Positions 13,945-27,164 of a DNA stretch of 64,000 bases are shown here, piece by piece. The notes beneath the pieces were generated by a model. That model worked only from the letters and a program-made list of their open reading frames with translations. It was not told where the DNA came from and did no database searches. A program made the translations under genes and the position numbers. The stretch lies in NCBI GenBank assembly GCA_020086605.1, contig JACBWW010000015.1, positions 4,021,642-4,085,641 of the forward strand, written 5' to 3'. This DNA comes from Lanius collurio. Lineage: Eukaryota > Chordata > Aves > Passeriformes > Laniidae. Each line of letters opens with the position of its first letter. The stretch's first letter is position 1.

Positions 13945-15711
13945 GACTTAAGTTTACAGCAGAAACACCCACAAGTTAATATTACAAATGGACATGCAAT
14001 GTTGTTTCACTGCGTCTAAACTCTACGATTATGTCTCCATTTAATCTCCTTGGTCTATAGACTCAATATAAAATTCAAGTACACTAATTTCAATTTTTTT
14101 TTCATTAGATTCTGCATATTCTAATCAAATTTATTATTTGAAATGGCTTCATTGAAATAAATAAATGAGGGAAATGGTACTATTGCATCAGATTTTCATG
14201 AGATATCATGGAATAATCTATGAGATTCCTGCACAGGCACTGTGCTGATGCATCTGAAGAAAATTTTGTTAAATACTGTGGAACTTATTAAATGCCATAA
14301 TATGTAAACTTATTCAGTAAATGCAGATAAATAACAAAAGCCTTTATGAACAGAGAAAACACATGACAAAAGGCAAACTGTTGCAATTCAAAAGAATGAA
14401 TTAGGATTGTCAGTAAGTCAACCATCTGGACTTTACATGTCAGTAGCTGAATATGAATGATTAGCAAGAGAAAGAAGCCTAATTTAGTGGGTTTCATTCT
14501 ACAAGGCAGTGATAGCAGAGAAAAGATTTACCTCATTATTTAAAGTAAACTGGTTAGAGCCTATTAATCATAGAAAAATACAGATTAAGTTACAACTATA
14601 TATATGTGTATATATAAACAGACAAAAATGTTTAATGAATTTTTACTTTGTAACTGGGAAAGTAACAGCAGTGATGAAATATGACCCAGAAAATTAAAAA
14701 CCTAAAGCTTAAAAAATTGGTCTACTTGACATACATTTATGCAAAACACCTGGTCTGTAAGGTAAGACCCTCCTTTACATGACAGACTGGCTCTGAATTA
14801 TGGGGAAGTCATTAAGGTATCACCTAATTGCCTTTCTTTATATTTGAATAACTACAATAAAACACTTCATGGCGAAAATGCAAAACAAGTGCAGATTACT
14901 TTTAATTAAAAGACTACACAGTACTATTTTTGCCTCAGAAGTTAAAATAAAAATAAAAAACTAATTAATTCAAAAACCTGAGGCCACTGCTTTCTTCCAT
15001 CTTTTCCTGACCAATGTTCCCTTTTATATGTTCAATTGCGGAGTTTGTGTGTACAATTCAAATGTGTACTTTGGATATTGTGCTCCTAAAAGAAAATCAA
15101 TTATAAGCACTGCTTTGTGCAAAAAAATTCAGAGAAATTTTCTCAGTTTTTCTGATATTTATATAACATATATGTATACCTCTGTCAAAAAATCAGCATT
15201 TGCATGTGTACTCTAAGACAAATGAGACATAAAATAAAACTCCATTCAATATAGAGCCTTCTACTGCAAAGACCATTGCTCACATACAAAATGTTATAGT
15301 TTTCTAAATTCACCAATTTGTATGAAATTTGCTACAATTGGTTTTAGTAAGAAATTATTCTCTGTGCATATCAGTTCCCCAGGTGATTAATAAAACCAGT
15401 ACACATCCACTACAGAGTGCATATACAGTGGGCTAGCAATGTCTTGGTAAGGGTAAGGAGCAAAATAGAAATTGCAACAGTTCCCTAAATGCTTAGAAAA
15501 GAATATAAAGTCCATTGAAACACTGAGTATTATAAATCAAGCTGCATCTTTTCACACAGTTGTGTAAACAATGAAGGAGAAAAGGGACACATTTTTCCTT
15601 GTAATACTGAGGCTTTTAAAGTAGGTTTAATTATTTGATAGACTTATGTTCAAGGTAATCTATCCCTGGTTTAGGAGAAGTTTTGTCTGGATGACATAGG
15701 ATTCTGTTTGA

Positions 15712-15748
15712 GACTTGCAGCCGATGAGTTGGTCTTTTGCTGCAAGTC
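15712..15748. repeat. Hairpin with perfect 10-bp stem
   Basis: GACTTGCAGC at 15712-15721 is exactly complementary to GCTGCAAGTC at 15739-15748, with a 17-nt loop. The local sequence is less AT-rich than its surroundings. It could be chance, a protein-binding palindrome or part of a conserved non-coding element. Confidence 0.5.
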
Positions 15749-16427
15749 CTAACAGGTCATTATTGCCGCTATTTGTTTTAACTCAGTATCCTCAGGACTC
15801 TTCCTCCAAAATGCTTTGAAATTTAACAACTCATTCTCATTATATTCTTTTCAAATAAGATATGAACACATAGCTAAAAGAATGGGAGAAATAAAAAAAA
15901 AAAGTTTCATAAAGTAAGTCATCTAATATATAATTAATGATGAAATAATCTTTTGTTTATGGGAGTTGTAATTACCTCTAGGAAAACTAGAGATGTCCAT
16001 GCAGTCCCATTTTAAAGGGGAAAAGAGAAGAGATGGGAAAGGTTCAGCAGACACACAAACAGAAGCAAATATAATACAGTAAAATGCATTTTGTAGAGCT
16101 CTACTTATTGTTCTCTTATTCCACCCTTCTCTCCAATTACTGTGAATTTATAGCTGGTAGTCAGTAAATTATAGCATCTGCATATTTTGCACAATTAGCA
16201 GCGTTATGTTATAGATGATGGGAGGCATTTGCACATACCCCAAAAAGCCTTTGTCACGAGAAAAATGAGTGCAGCATAACGCCAGGAGAAAATACTGCTC
16301 TAACATCGTGTGGATGTAAAATATAACCCCGACACACTGACTTAGTCACCACTTGAAAATACAAATGTTTGTATCTTGTTATTTATGGTAACCTTAATCT
16401 TAGTCAAACTCTGTCTTTGGTTTGATA

Positions 16428-16616
16428 TTAAAGACCTGCGAGAAGTGACTGATCTTGCATTGCCATCTCAATATTGTTCATATACTCAGCAGTCACTTTG
16501 CTGTTTTCAAAATGTGTTTCTATGCCGATAGTTTTAATGTGAAGCAGTACTTCAGAGATTCTACCCACATCTTGAGTGACTGTGTATTTAAGATGCTTTT
16601 TTTTTCTAAGGGCTTT
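16428..16616 (-). CDS. Exon-like open frame, possible terminal exon
   Basis: On the minus strand a frame of about 62 codons ends in TAA at 16428-16430. It is the most protein-like reading frame in the window: balanced composition, charged and hydrophobic residues alternating in a helix-like way (ISEVLLHIKTIGIETHFE), and no low complexity beyond a short Lys run near the start. A pyrimidine-rich stretch ending in CAAAG lies directly before 16616 and could serve as a splice acceptor, with the frame open through it. The open frame extends upstream to an ATG at 16679, but that part (Cys/Ser/Phe-rich) looks intronic. No protein family is recognised. A spurious frame is still more likely than not: it is short, no partner exon was found, and the alternative donor (CAG/GTCTTT) is poor. 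Confidence 0.22.
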   Translation of the reverse strand, partial: KALRKKKHLKYTVTQDVGRISEVLLHIKTIGIETHFENSKVTAEYMNNIEMAMQDQSLLAGL

Positions 16617-17211
16617 CTTTGAGAAATAAAAGCAAGAACACTTGGAGAATTCACACTCTTTATGCATAGAGTAAATCATTTAAATTATAGATGCTCTCTA
16701 TGGAAAACAGAGCATATTTAGACCTAAGGCATTAGAAAAGAAAGATAGGTACTTTAGATTTATATTCTCAATAGAAGATACTTTGAAATTTTCAGGCAGG
16801 ATATACTGCAATGTCTACTATTATATTATTGTTTCCTGTCAATGACTACACAGATTATTCAGTCTACCCAGAATGAAATACTGGATGCAAGATCATTTCC
16901 CGAGGAAGAAGATAAAAAGTGGCTAACATTCAACTCTGCTTCACATTCACTCTGAAAGTTATTTTGTCTCTTACCTTGACATACTTTACCTTTTACCATT
17001 TACTAAATTCCTTTTGTCTTACCTAACAGCTGTCTTGTGTTAGGAGAGGGGGAGTGAGCATTTCCTCAAAATAGCCCCACCAAAATTTCACACTTGAGTC
17101 CTAGCTGGAACTGGCCATCAGGATTACCTGCTGGTACCTTTCCAGCCCCCTACATGTGCATTCTGCCCCATTAGCAGAAAAGAGTCTTGAGTGTGCTGGA
17201 TTGCATACACC
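16617..17211. other. Non-coding sequence upstream of the LTR
   Basis: This is unique AT-rich sequence, becoming less AT-rich from about 17040 to the LTR boundary at 17212. No gene or recognised repeat is seen. ACACC at 17207-17211 is the likely target-site copy for the LTR insertion. Confidence 0.5.
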
Positions 17212-17716
17212 TGTCCTGGTTTCCACTGGGATAGAATAATTTTTCTTCCTATAAGCTAGTAGTACTAGCTTCAGGTAGCTAGTACATGCTGTGTTTTGGA
17301 TTCAATATGAGAATGTTGATAACCCACAAATGTTCTGGCTATTGTAAAGTATTGCATGTCCTAAGCCCAGGACTTTTCCATTTCCATGCAATATTGGGAC
17401 AGCTGACCTGAACTGGGCTTGAGGGGCCAGTCAGAGCTTGAGGACAGGCTGGACACAAGTCAGTGGGTCGTGCAAAATTGTATTGTGCATCGCTTGTTTT
17501 TTCTCGTCTTTTCTCTCTTTTTTTCCTCTTTTTTTTTATTTTACTATTATTAGTAGTAGTAATTTGACTGATTAAACTCTGCTTATCTCAATCCATGAAT
17601 TTTAGGGATTTTATCCCTGATTCTCCTCCCCATCCCACTCTATGTGGGGGTTGTAAATGTGCTAATCAGCAGGGAGCTGTGTGGTATTTAGTCACTGTCT
17701 AGGTTAAACCATGACA
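17212..17716 (+). mobile_element. Solo LTR, avian ERVL-type
   Basis: The 505-bp segment begins TGTCCTGGTTTCC and ends GGTTAAACCATGACA. These are the TG...CA termini of a common avian ERVL-type LTR as I recall it. Further landmarks in order are the CTGGGATAGAATAA motif just inside the 5' end, GGGACAGCTGACC near 17400, an ATTAAA polyadenylation signal at 17571-17576 followed by CTTATCTCAA, a C-rich CCCCATCCCAC stretch, and TGTGGTATTTAGTCACTG near the 3' end. Flanks ACACC (17207-17211) and ACTCC (17717-17721) match at 4 of 5 positions, as expected for a decayed 5-bp target-site duplication. No internal retroviral sequence adjoins it, so it is a solo LTR left by LTR-LTR recombination. It is well diverged and therefore old. 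Confidence 0.85.
17571..17576 (+). terminator. LTR polyadenylation signal ATTAAA
   Basis: ATTAAA lies at the position expected for the R region of this LTR family, followed by the family's CTTATCTCAA segment. Whether it is still used is unknown. Confidence 0.5.
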
Positions 17717-17719
17717 ACT

Positions 17720-17721
<2 letters not shown>

Positions 17722-17759
<38 letters not shown>
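17722..17759. repeat. (AT)n microsatellite
   Basis: There are 19 uninterrupted AT dinucleotides directly downstream of the solo LTR and its presumed target-site copy. Length polymorphism and cruciform formation are likely. The repeat may have expanded from an AT-rich insertion target. Confidence 0.95.
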
Positions 17760-17762
<3 letters not shown>

Positions 17763-20700
17763 AGAGCCCACCAGAAAAAGCTTAGAAGTTGTACACAACA
17801 GACTATTTGGGACCAAGTGCAACTGCTTTGGGAGCAAACCTGAAGTAGTCGTGCGAAGCATTTCTCTAAGTTTGTCCTAAGTGGGAGAGGATTGTACTAA
17901 CTTCCTCAGGCAGAAAGACACCACAGGAAATGTTCATGCAATATCCATAAGCAATAGTTAATCATTAGAGAATGAGTAACATGTAATTCCTCTATTTGTA
18001 TGACATAATGCCAGAAGGTAAACTGTAGATTTTGCCAACACCCTGAAGAACAGTAAATTAACAAGAGCTTTCTGCATACAATAACCTTGACTTTGTATAG
18101 CTGCCATGACTGTCATTGATTTCAGTCTAATAGAGAGCCACAAACTGAATTCCATGCTGCAATGTTAGTCAGTGATACATTTAGCTTCTTTCTCATCTAT
18201 GTTTTTTCTACAGTCAAAGTTGTAGGGTTTATGGATAGGATTAAACAACTGTAACAATTTGCAAAAATATTTCTTTCATCCAAATTTATTAAAAACTGCT
18301 AACTGTGATTATTTGTTCTCTCAGCCAACTGTAGTTGTGATACTGTTTTCTAATCTGTGAATTTCTATAACCTGCATTGTTATTTAGAGTGAAAGTAATA
18401 AAAATTTGAAATTACAACTTACTATATGCAGTCTTATGAAAGTATTTTCATGGAGCTTTTGTGATCCTTTGATGTATTTTTTGATACAGAAAATACCTTA
18501 GTAAAAGGAACTAATGTCAGTCCAGTGCAAGATAGTAACTGTTCAGAAAGATTCAGAAATAAAACTGTATTGGATTCCTCATGTGATACATTCCCCACCA
18601 CACCTTTTCGCCTGCCTCCCTAATTCAATACATTGTCAAGAGCTTTTAAGTATTTTGATACTATGCTCTAATAGCAATAAATATCTAGACAGAGAAGAAT
18701 AATAGCAGGGAGATATCAGTAACAACATAACTTTTGAACTTGAAGCTATCATTTTTGTTTCTTATTGCTGTATTGCCATTTTGCTCTGATTTAGCCTGAA
18801 TTTAACACTTCCTTTTTTGTTACTGCTTTCGAAAACAGCAAGAAAACTTATCTGAGCCCCTTTCACACTCCATCTCTATTACTTCAGTAAAAGAATCATG
18901 AAGTCTCTTACCAGTCTTAGAGATACAGATATAAGTTAACGTAGAATTTCATTTATAGCTTCATTTCAGGTAGCCAGAATATCAAATTATAGTTTAAGGT
19001 GAAGGTAATTTTAAAGGGCAATGATAAAAGTATTGAAATCCAATTCTTCTTTATGCCTGAAGACAGAAGAACTACTGTTGTCTACCTCAAGAACTTATTT
19101 TTGATGGCTTTATTACAGCATTCACTAATCCCAACAGAGGAAACAAATCCCCAGATAACTGGGAAAAATACCCAATATGAAATCCAAAGGGTTAAATATA
19201 GCTTTCAAATAAAAAGTTTGAGTGAAAAGGCAGTACAGTAGTAAAATCTGCCCCCATGTTTTTTTATTACTTTGGTGAGGAAGAAAAAGCAACTGTTTAG
19301 AGAGAAATATGAGTTCTGTTCCCAAAGTATGGAGCTTTCTTCACATTAAAGCATGTTGCTGAAAAGAGGAAACAAACTTGCAGAAGGAAAAAACATGATG
19401 CAAAATTTTAAATGTAGAAAGTTAATAACGTCTAATAGTTCAATTTATTTACATTTCAACTATATATTTTTTAACCTATCTGGGACTATGGTGAATTCCA
19501 ATCAATGTAAGTAGCCTGTGGTCAAAGAGCTTTTATCTTTTATAGACTCTTGCTAAACTACAGCCTTTCCTGTTGCATCCTGACCTGCAGATTGAGTGCT
19601 CTGCCTTTATCACTTTGAGATTGGATTACTCACTGAACCCTGCACAGGACTGCCTACAAAGCTGCTACCAAAATGCAGAGGAAGGATTTATGTCTTTATA
19701 CAATGAAAAAAAAGTGTCTACCACCCCTGAACTGATAAAAAGGAGTTAAATACTAAATTTAATCAGCTCCTCATTTAGGGTGTTATAGCAGACCTATAGC
19801 AGACTGAAAATATTGGTCTTTCAGAATCTTTTGTTATGGTTTTATATCTTGAAGTTGATTAAAACATGAATTCTGATCTAACTTCAGAAATAAATATGGC
19901 AAGAAATCTCAAGACTTTGGTTTGGAATATCCCATTGATTTGTAATCTTCTGTCATTTGACAGATACTCCAGATTTAGAAGGAATTTGGTTGTGCATTTA
20001 TATGAGAAGTTTCTCAGTTTAAAATACAAATACTACTTTAGAACTGAAGTCAGTGAATTCCCACCAACAGTTTCAAGAGGCTCATAGTGAACATATACAT
20101 ATGGCATACATATCATTACATCTACATTCAATCTAACAACTCTGGAAAGTCTGAAATAAAAGTATTTGAATGAAAAACATTGAAAAACAAGTTCAGAAAC
20201 TGGATCAAAATAAATATTACAACAGTAAACTCCATGTCCAAATTGATTACTGCCACTTAGCAGCACTTCTGGTCTGTAGCAATTTGTGAAGCCCATGTGG
20301 CTACATGGACTTGCAGAGCCTGCTGGCTGGAGGGCTGACCAGGGCTGCTGGTACATCAATACTAAATAGCACAATGGAAAAAGTGGAAGTGAGACACTGG
20401 AGCAGCTTTCAGTTTTTCTCTAATTGTGGAGTTATTATTGAACAGTAGCCATAACTACACCAAAATTAATTAAGAAATAAGCACAAAAGTAATGAGCAGG
20501 ACAATAAAACAATTTTTAGCTCCAAATGGTTAAACTGTATAGACAGCTGGATAAAATTCAAGCTGTTCCTCAATTTACAACTGCATGAAATGTATGTATA
20601 TGTATGCACACATGAGCACATGCTTTTAAAAGTTGCATTTTTGTAAGAAGTGATTCAGATGCACTTTATAGTTTTAAGTAATTGGATTGGATTAGACATA

Positions 20701-21698
20701 GGGTGAAACTTTAAAACTGAAACACAAAATTTTGATAACTGCTGTATCCTAATAAGCAAGAAGGAGAAAAAAAATTATTTTAATGAGGACATGGAGAAGA
20801 AAACATGATTCTATCCATACATTTATGACTGTTCTTCTCTGGAAAACAACCTTGAACTTCTGGGTATGAAATGTACATGACAAACATTTGTAAAGATGGA
20901 GGGAAAACCCCACCAAACCAGCATGACAAGTTCATATTAATTTCTCAACACAGCAAAGGATAAGCTTTCAATAATAGGCTTAAAACTAATGACATATTTA
21001 CTGTTTTTTTTCATTGGATACTACTTCATGAGCTCTTATGGTATCAGTAACAACAAAAGCTTCAAAGCAAAAGCAATAGCTATTAAAAAGCAAACAATTA
21101 GCACCATGACCTTATTTCCACTGCAGACAAAAAATAATCAGATAACAGAGAATTGGAAAAGGTAATATTTGCAATGGTATAATGAAACTGGTACCCCATT
21201 TGGTTTGAATGTCTATCCAGCCACAGGTTTAATTCAAAGAACATAGTCTTTGAAGAGGAAGGGAATAAACCCAAGTGAACAAGTGCTATAGAATACTTAC
21301 CATGGAGAAATGCAAAAGCTTACAGCTATCCTATTTTTTAATATCCTCTAGAAAAGCTGAGTTTTTCAATCTTTTCAATTCAAAGAAAATCTTTTGGATT
21401 TGTGTGGTAGTGTAGTTGTGCTTGCTGCTTGGAAAAAGCTGGTAGTCTCATAAAGAGGAAAATATGGTGATATAGGTTGTTAGCAAAGGGCTTTTTTTAT
21501 AAAACATATGCTCTCCAGTTTCTTACCATCTTCCTTAACAAGATATGCATCGTCTATACACAGCAAGTGTTAATTTTGGAAAGTATGGTTTTCATAGACT
21601 TCCATTTGTCACATACTTGGCTCCTGAGTTTTCCACTGGAAACCACCTTTTTGATGACCTCTCAAAGTCTTTGACCTGAAGGAAAACAGTGAATCACA
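17760..21698. other. AT-rich non-coding sequence
   Basis: No gene or transposon is recognised. The largest open frame (about 113 codons, minus strand, near 20033-20374) has many Cys, Tyr and Phe residues, no domain and no splice context, and looks random. Confidence 0.55.
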
Positions 21699-21719
21699 CT
21701 GTCCAAAGGCTTTGGACAG
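21699..21719. repeat. Tight hairpin, 9-bp stem
   Basis: CTGTCCAAA at 21699-21707 is exactly complementary to TTTGGACAG at 21711-21719 around a 3-nt GGC loop. It lies 12 bp before an A/CAAA-rich tract. It is probably fortuitous, although such a stem would be stable in RNA. Confidence 0.5.
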
Positions 21720-21731
21720 CTTTGTGGGGAA

Positions 21732-21777
21732 ATAAAAAACAAACAAACAAACAAACCAAAACAAAACAAAAAAAAAC
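21732..21777 (+). repeat. (CAAA)n / A-rich simple repeat
   Basis: Tandem CAAA units change into CAAAA and then a pure A run. Such tracts often follow retroposons, but no body is recognised upstream. Confidence 0.85.
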
Positions 21778-24700
21778 ATGAAAAACCAAGCTGCAGAATA
21801 AAATTAAACTAACAAAACAATTAATTGCAGTTTCTGAAATTTAAAGGAAGGCATTCGCAGTGTAAAATATATTTGTAAGACATACTAGAAAGAGACATTT
21901 GAGGACTGGCAAGGATATGAATGATCTAATTGTAGGATGGTGAAATATCCAGAAAAACATGTGTCTAAATAACTTTCTTGAACAGCAAGCCCAGAGGCAC
22001 TGCTGTATATAGTCCAAGAGACTTCCTTCTTAATAAAAATCTTGAGCAACACAGATATTAATTAAAAAGATATTCTTCCAGGCTATAAGAACAGAACAAT
22101 CTTTAAAGCAGATAATTCCAAAATGGTATTAGCAAGGTATCTTTAAATTATAGCACAGAATATTAAGGCAAGTGCGTTCATGAGATGTGCAAGAGCAGAG
22201 AGTTGGGCAGTGACCCATTTGTCAGTGGTCTAAGACCATGAGTCAAAGCCTAGAATATCAAATTTACGAGGTTACTCTGCCTTCGTTCACAAACACAAAC
22301 ATTTCATATCTTTATTTACGGGAGGCATAAACTATTTATTTGGATTGCCCCAAAGCGCCTGACAGCCTCCCTAGTCTTTTGAGAGAAAAGAGAATTATTT
22401 TTCTGTTACAAATGTATCCTGGAAAAGAAATGAAGTGCAAGCTTTCTATCACTTAGACTGTGATTAACTTGCTTACAGCAGATTTTATGTTGCATTTCTT
22501 TTGCTTAGGGCTAGTTTCTGGCACTGTCAATTACACTGAATCATACAGAAATACTAAGTTATAGAAATCACATGATTTGTTGGCGCCTCTGCAAGTGACA
22601 AAATCAGCATGCATAAAATGGTCTTTCATTCCTTCTCGTTCCCTCCTGGGGGATAACAATGTAAAGAAGCAGAACAACTTAAGGCTAAGTTAAGTTTCCT
22701 TTCTCACTTATCAGAGACTTTGCTACCTGCATTCACCATCTTACTAAGAGCTGTAAAAAGTCATCCTGAAAGGAAAGGTAAAGCAAATGCAGGTGTTGAA
22801 AAGGGATGTGTGATCAGTGCTTTAAAGTATTGGTGGCTTCAGATCCTGGATCGTGATGACCAGTTACCTTATTCAGATATGACATATGTTGCAAACATCC
22901 AGAAACTTTGATGGCTTTCAAGGAGCTGTTTCCACAATCCAAGTGTCTCCGGGCTGCAGTTCCATTGCACCCAGAATACACAAAAAGGTTTTTAAAGTCT
23001 GTATGGAGATAATGACACTATATTTTTAGTGTCCAGATATTCTCTGAGCAGGAAAAACCCAAAGCTGTGTAACTAGAGAAGATTTACAGTCGCTTTCTAT
23101 CCTTTAGCCTCCAGTTGCACAATACTTGACTAAAATGACCTTCTTTGAAAATAACATTACTGAATAAAATCAATGGGCATATTTTTTAAAGAATGTATGC
23201 ATTTGAAGGATTACTTTCCTCATACAAAGCACACTATTTGCTGAAAACGTCTTAAAGCTCCATTAAAAATAGTTCATTCTGTCAGGAATTTTCAAAGACA
23301 AAAATACCTATCTACTCTGTAAATTCACAGAGAAGACTGGAAAATGAGGCACTGTCCTTGGTAGCTCTGGGTAATCTATAATTGCTTTGAGTATATAAAC
23401 AGTAATTTAGTCTTTGCATGGGGGAAAACCTAGAAGAAGTATATAAGTTGCTTTACTGACTCATTAAAAGATTAAAATATCCCATTAAAATTAAATTAAA
23501 GCCTATTAGGGTTCATCAGCACATTTGACACCTACCCTCAACTACAGATAGCAATTTTCACGTATCATGCCCCACTAACAAGCCTCACTGCTAGTGAAAG
23601 CCTCTACTAACACAGCTCCATAGACAGAGACGGGACTTGTCTCAGCTGGTGGTGGAATCAGGGCAAGGAGGGCACATCCTTTGCTACCAGACTTCTAAAT
23701 TTATCTGGGATCTTGGCTTATGAGCCAAGCTGTCTTCAAAATAAAGACTAAAAAAAAAATACTTAAGAATGAAATAACATTCAGCTACTATGACAAGAAA
23801 TACACTGGATGGTCCCAAGTGTTGTGCCTGGATGAGTAATGAAGAAATACAGCAAGCGGACTGTTAGCATGCCAGAATGGGATAGCTCCAATATAGAAAG
23901 CATAATCTTTCTCAGTGAAGGAAAAAAAAAAAAAAAAAACCAAACCAACCTTTGCATATACTAAAACACAAAAATCTATGTAAAATCATCAAAAGTCTAA
24001 CCCTTTAATTCTGCTGATCCCTTTATTTAACTATTAGCAAATCACATAGTTTCCTTTCTACCTCTATATGCCAAATTTACAGGGAAAGGGTAATTTAGAC
24101 ATACTGGAACAGATAAAGCTGGCTGATACATGGAACCAGGAACAATATATAAACCAGGTTGTGAAATTAAATAGCATAATAAAATGAAATTAAATAATAC
24201 ATACTCTCTTAGAAAATAGATTTCTCAAAAGTTTTGAAGCTAGAAATTTTTTTTCTATTAGCTTACTTTTAATTCTGAAAAAGCCTAGAAATTTTTGATC
24301 CCTTTTAGGACATAGGATCTTGGCTAGCAGAAGCTGCAGAAGAGATACTGACATCTCAACTAAAGGAGATAAGTATAAGACAAGAAGGTCCATGTTTAAA
24401 CCATTTTTAAAATAAAGACAAAATTGTTGCATTTCACCAATGTGTGATCTTGCCCATTTTAGAATTAGCACCCTTTGATTTCAGGGTTATTGGCATTTTC
24501 TGGTTTTATTCATAGTGTGAAGATTTTGATGCTACATTTCTCTTTGGATGCACTTAATTCTACAACATTCTTTTTCACACTTCTGTCATTCTTCTAAATG
24601 GCCAAACATAGCTCACTCCAAAAATATCATGTCTGGAAATTTTTATGACCAGAAAAAGAATATCTGGTTATGAAATGGAACAAACTGTACATCACATAAT

Positions 24701-27139
24701 GGAAAAAAATGGTGACATTGAGAAGCAGTAACTTGAAAGATTAAGTGTACCATTTTATGCCAGCTACAGAGACATAAATGAAACCAAATTTGTGCTGTGC
24801 AAGCTATAGCACATAAAAGTGTGATTAAGCCATCTATGGAGAATTTTCTATATATTGTTACATTTTGCAACCATTTTCTCCCCTCTATGCAATAAGAATT
24901 TCTGTTTCCTGAGAAAGTACTCTCCTATCAGTTTCTCATTTGAGATTCAAAAGACAGTTAATGACAAAGAGTTAAAAAAGCCAGCAAATATTTTTTCAGG
25001 TGTTTTCCTGATTTTTCCTTTTAGTTTTACCTTAAGCTTGACTAGCCATTAAATAAAAGTAAAATTCGTGCAATATCCATAAAAAATGAAAAAGTAAGCT
25101 ATGCTCTCAATTATAGGCAACACTAATTTGTCTACATATGTGTCATGTGTTTTCATAAACCTTGTCACAGAGGAACTTTTACATTTTCACATGTAAGTTA
25201 CCCCATTTCCTGTTTCCAAGTATTTATATAATGGAATGAGGTTCATGTATGAGGAAATGTGAAAAATTCAAAGTTCATTCAAGCTTATTTGATGTTTCTT
25301 CTGGCTTAAAAGGTGTAATTATTGAATCTCATTTCTCTAAAGCAACTGCATCCAATCAAAAATATCCTCCAGTTTATGTCTATTCTCAATAAGATAAAAG
25401 ATATAAATAAGGTTAAAGGCAAGGCCAGAAAGGATACTTTTTCTGTTGTGTGTTTCTCCTTGACAATATTTTACATTCTCTCATAAGTAATATTTCCTGT
25501 CAAAAGTAGCTTCCATTATTTAATAAAACTTAAAAAAACCAAAAAGTTGGTGTACATAAAGTAGCATTGATGATGTCGAAAACAAGGCATTAAGAATTTC
25601 AGTCCTTTTCTAAGCAGAACCATCTTCTAGTGTTTGAATGAACTAGACAGCTCATTCTGTAAGACAGACTTCTTTATTCCTCTGGAGGAAATGCTTATTT
25701 TTGCATTTGTATCCACCTGAAGACATCTGCAACATCTCCATTTGATAAAGTCCTAACATACTGATGGTTTAGTTAAATTTCAGTTTTCCTTTCCACCACG
25801 AACTTCATTATAGATGGCCAGTTATTTGATTCAATAAAGCAAGCCTAAGTTATACAGTCTCTATACTTTGTTTGTAAAGGACTTTGCATAGTAAGTGAAA
25901 AGGTTTTATTATTTGCACTCCCTTCAGTGGAGAAAATGTTCAAGTTAAATAATGCAATTAAAGGTGAGAAGAGAGCAATTTTCTACATACTCTCTCTGGT
26001 GATTTTATCAGTAGGAGTCCTAAACCTTTAAACACTTTCACAGTAGCAATCTGTTCATTTATCACTCAGAGGTTTTATTTCAGCAGTCATTACAACCTTC
26101 TTCAACACACTTCTTCTAAATGTCATAGGCCTATAGGAGGCCTGACATATACCTGAGATACTAATTCATAATTCTAATGACTTTAACAAACAGTAGTTAC
26201 AATGTTTGAAGCCAGTGGGGTTCCACAAGGTTTTGTTTAGAGTTTTAGCCTGTGATATCCTGGCTAAGCAATGTGTATTATTTTTCTTCCAATGTAAAAT
26301 TCAGAGATTTCACAGAAAGCAAAAAAAATACAAATCAGAATGTAATTTATATTTGCTGTCAATAGTTAATTCAACTTATTATATAAACTGTTCAAACATA
26401 GAATTATTATTTATTGATACATAGATACAAGTCCCATTGGAGTATCATCATCTGCAGTAGCTTATCTGCATCATTAGACTGATCTGGGATGCTGAAAATC
26501 TGATTTTCATTGAAAATACACAAGTTACAGAGCAACTGTGAAAAGTTTTCCATTACAAATTTAGATTACTATTATACCCAAAAACATTCAGATGCAACCA
26601 AATAATTTCGTTATCATTCTGTAATTTATGACATCTAATTCTAGAAGGCTTGCAGTTTTTACTTCTAGAAAAAATTTTTTGCCTTTGGGTTTTTGTGGAT
26701 TTTTTTTGAAATTAGGACCATTGGATGTCTGCATTGGAGGAAAGAGGGAATTTCAACAAACAAGACTCTAACATGACTTCAGATAATTAGCCCTGTCATT
26801 TATGACAATTCCTGCACAGCAAGTACTAAAATACAACATGACAGAAGAAGTATGAATCATAAATCCCTGGAATAAACATGTAGACCTTAAAAAGCCTAAG
26901 CGGACAGACATTAAAGAAAAGGTTTACAAAAATGCAATGGATTTGAAGGCACCTCAAGTCAACAGACAAGAGAGAAAGACAATTTCCAAACACACTTTAT
27001 TATTTCTACTAAGCAATCCTGAGGTTTAGATTAAGTTAGTTAGAAACTTTTACTTCTGTATTAAAATCTTATATGCTTGAGGAGGGAAAAAGTAAGTGAA
27101 TTTCATGAACAGCAAGAAATTCAGAGGCTTGTTTCTAGT
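21778..27139. other. AT-rich non-coding sequence
   Basis: No gene is recognised. A stretch at about 22290-22550 is less AT-rich than its surroundings and could be a conserved non-coding element, but this cannot be shown from one sequence. An 18-nt A run lies at 23922-23939. Open frames here (up to about 93 codons) show no family features. Confidence 0.55.
23922..23939 (+). repeat. Poly(A) tract
   Basis: This is a run of 18 adenines followed by CCAAACC. No retroposon body is recognised next to it. Confidence 0.9.
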
Positions 27140-27164
27140 ATTATTATTAATAATAATAATAATA
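27140..27164. repeat. (TTA)n/(TAA)n microsatellite, self-complementary
   Basis: TTATTATTA runs directly into TAATAATAATAATAA, so the tract is partly self-complementary and can fold back. It is a simple trinucleotide repeat. Confidence 0.9.

Larger units (their letters stand above)
10000..16427. other. AT-rich non-coding sequence
   Basis: No gene is recognised. Open frames in this interval (up to about 98 codons) have no family features. The interval holds a 23-nt A run at 13922-13944 and a perfect 10-bp stem hairpin at 15712-15748. No CR1 or LTR similarity is seen by eye. Confidence 0.55.

Noticed and set aside
20033..20374. Minus-strand frame of 113 codons
   Set aside because: It is rich in Cys, Tyr and Phe with no domain, and no adjacent exon-like sequence. 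Probably chance.
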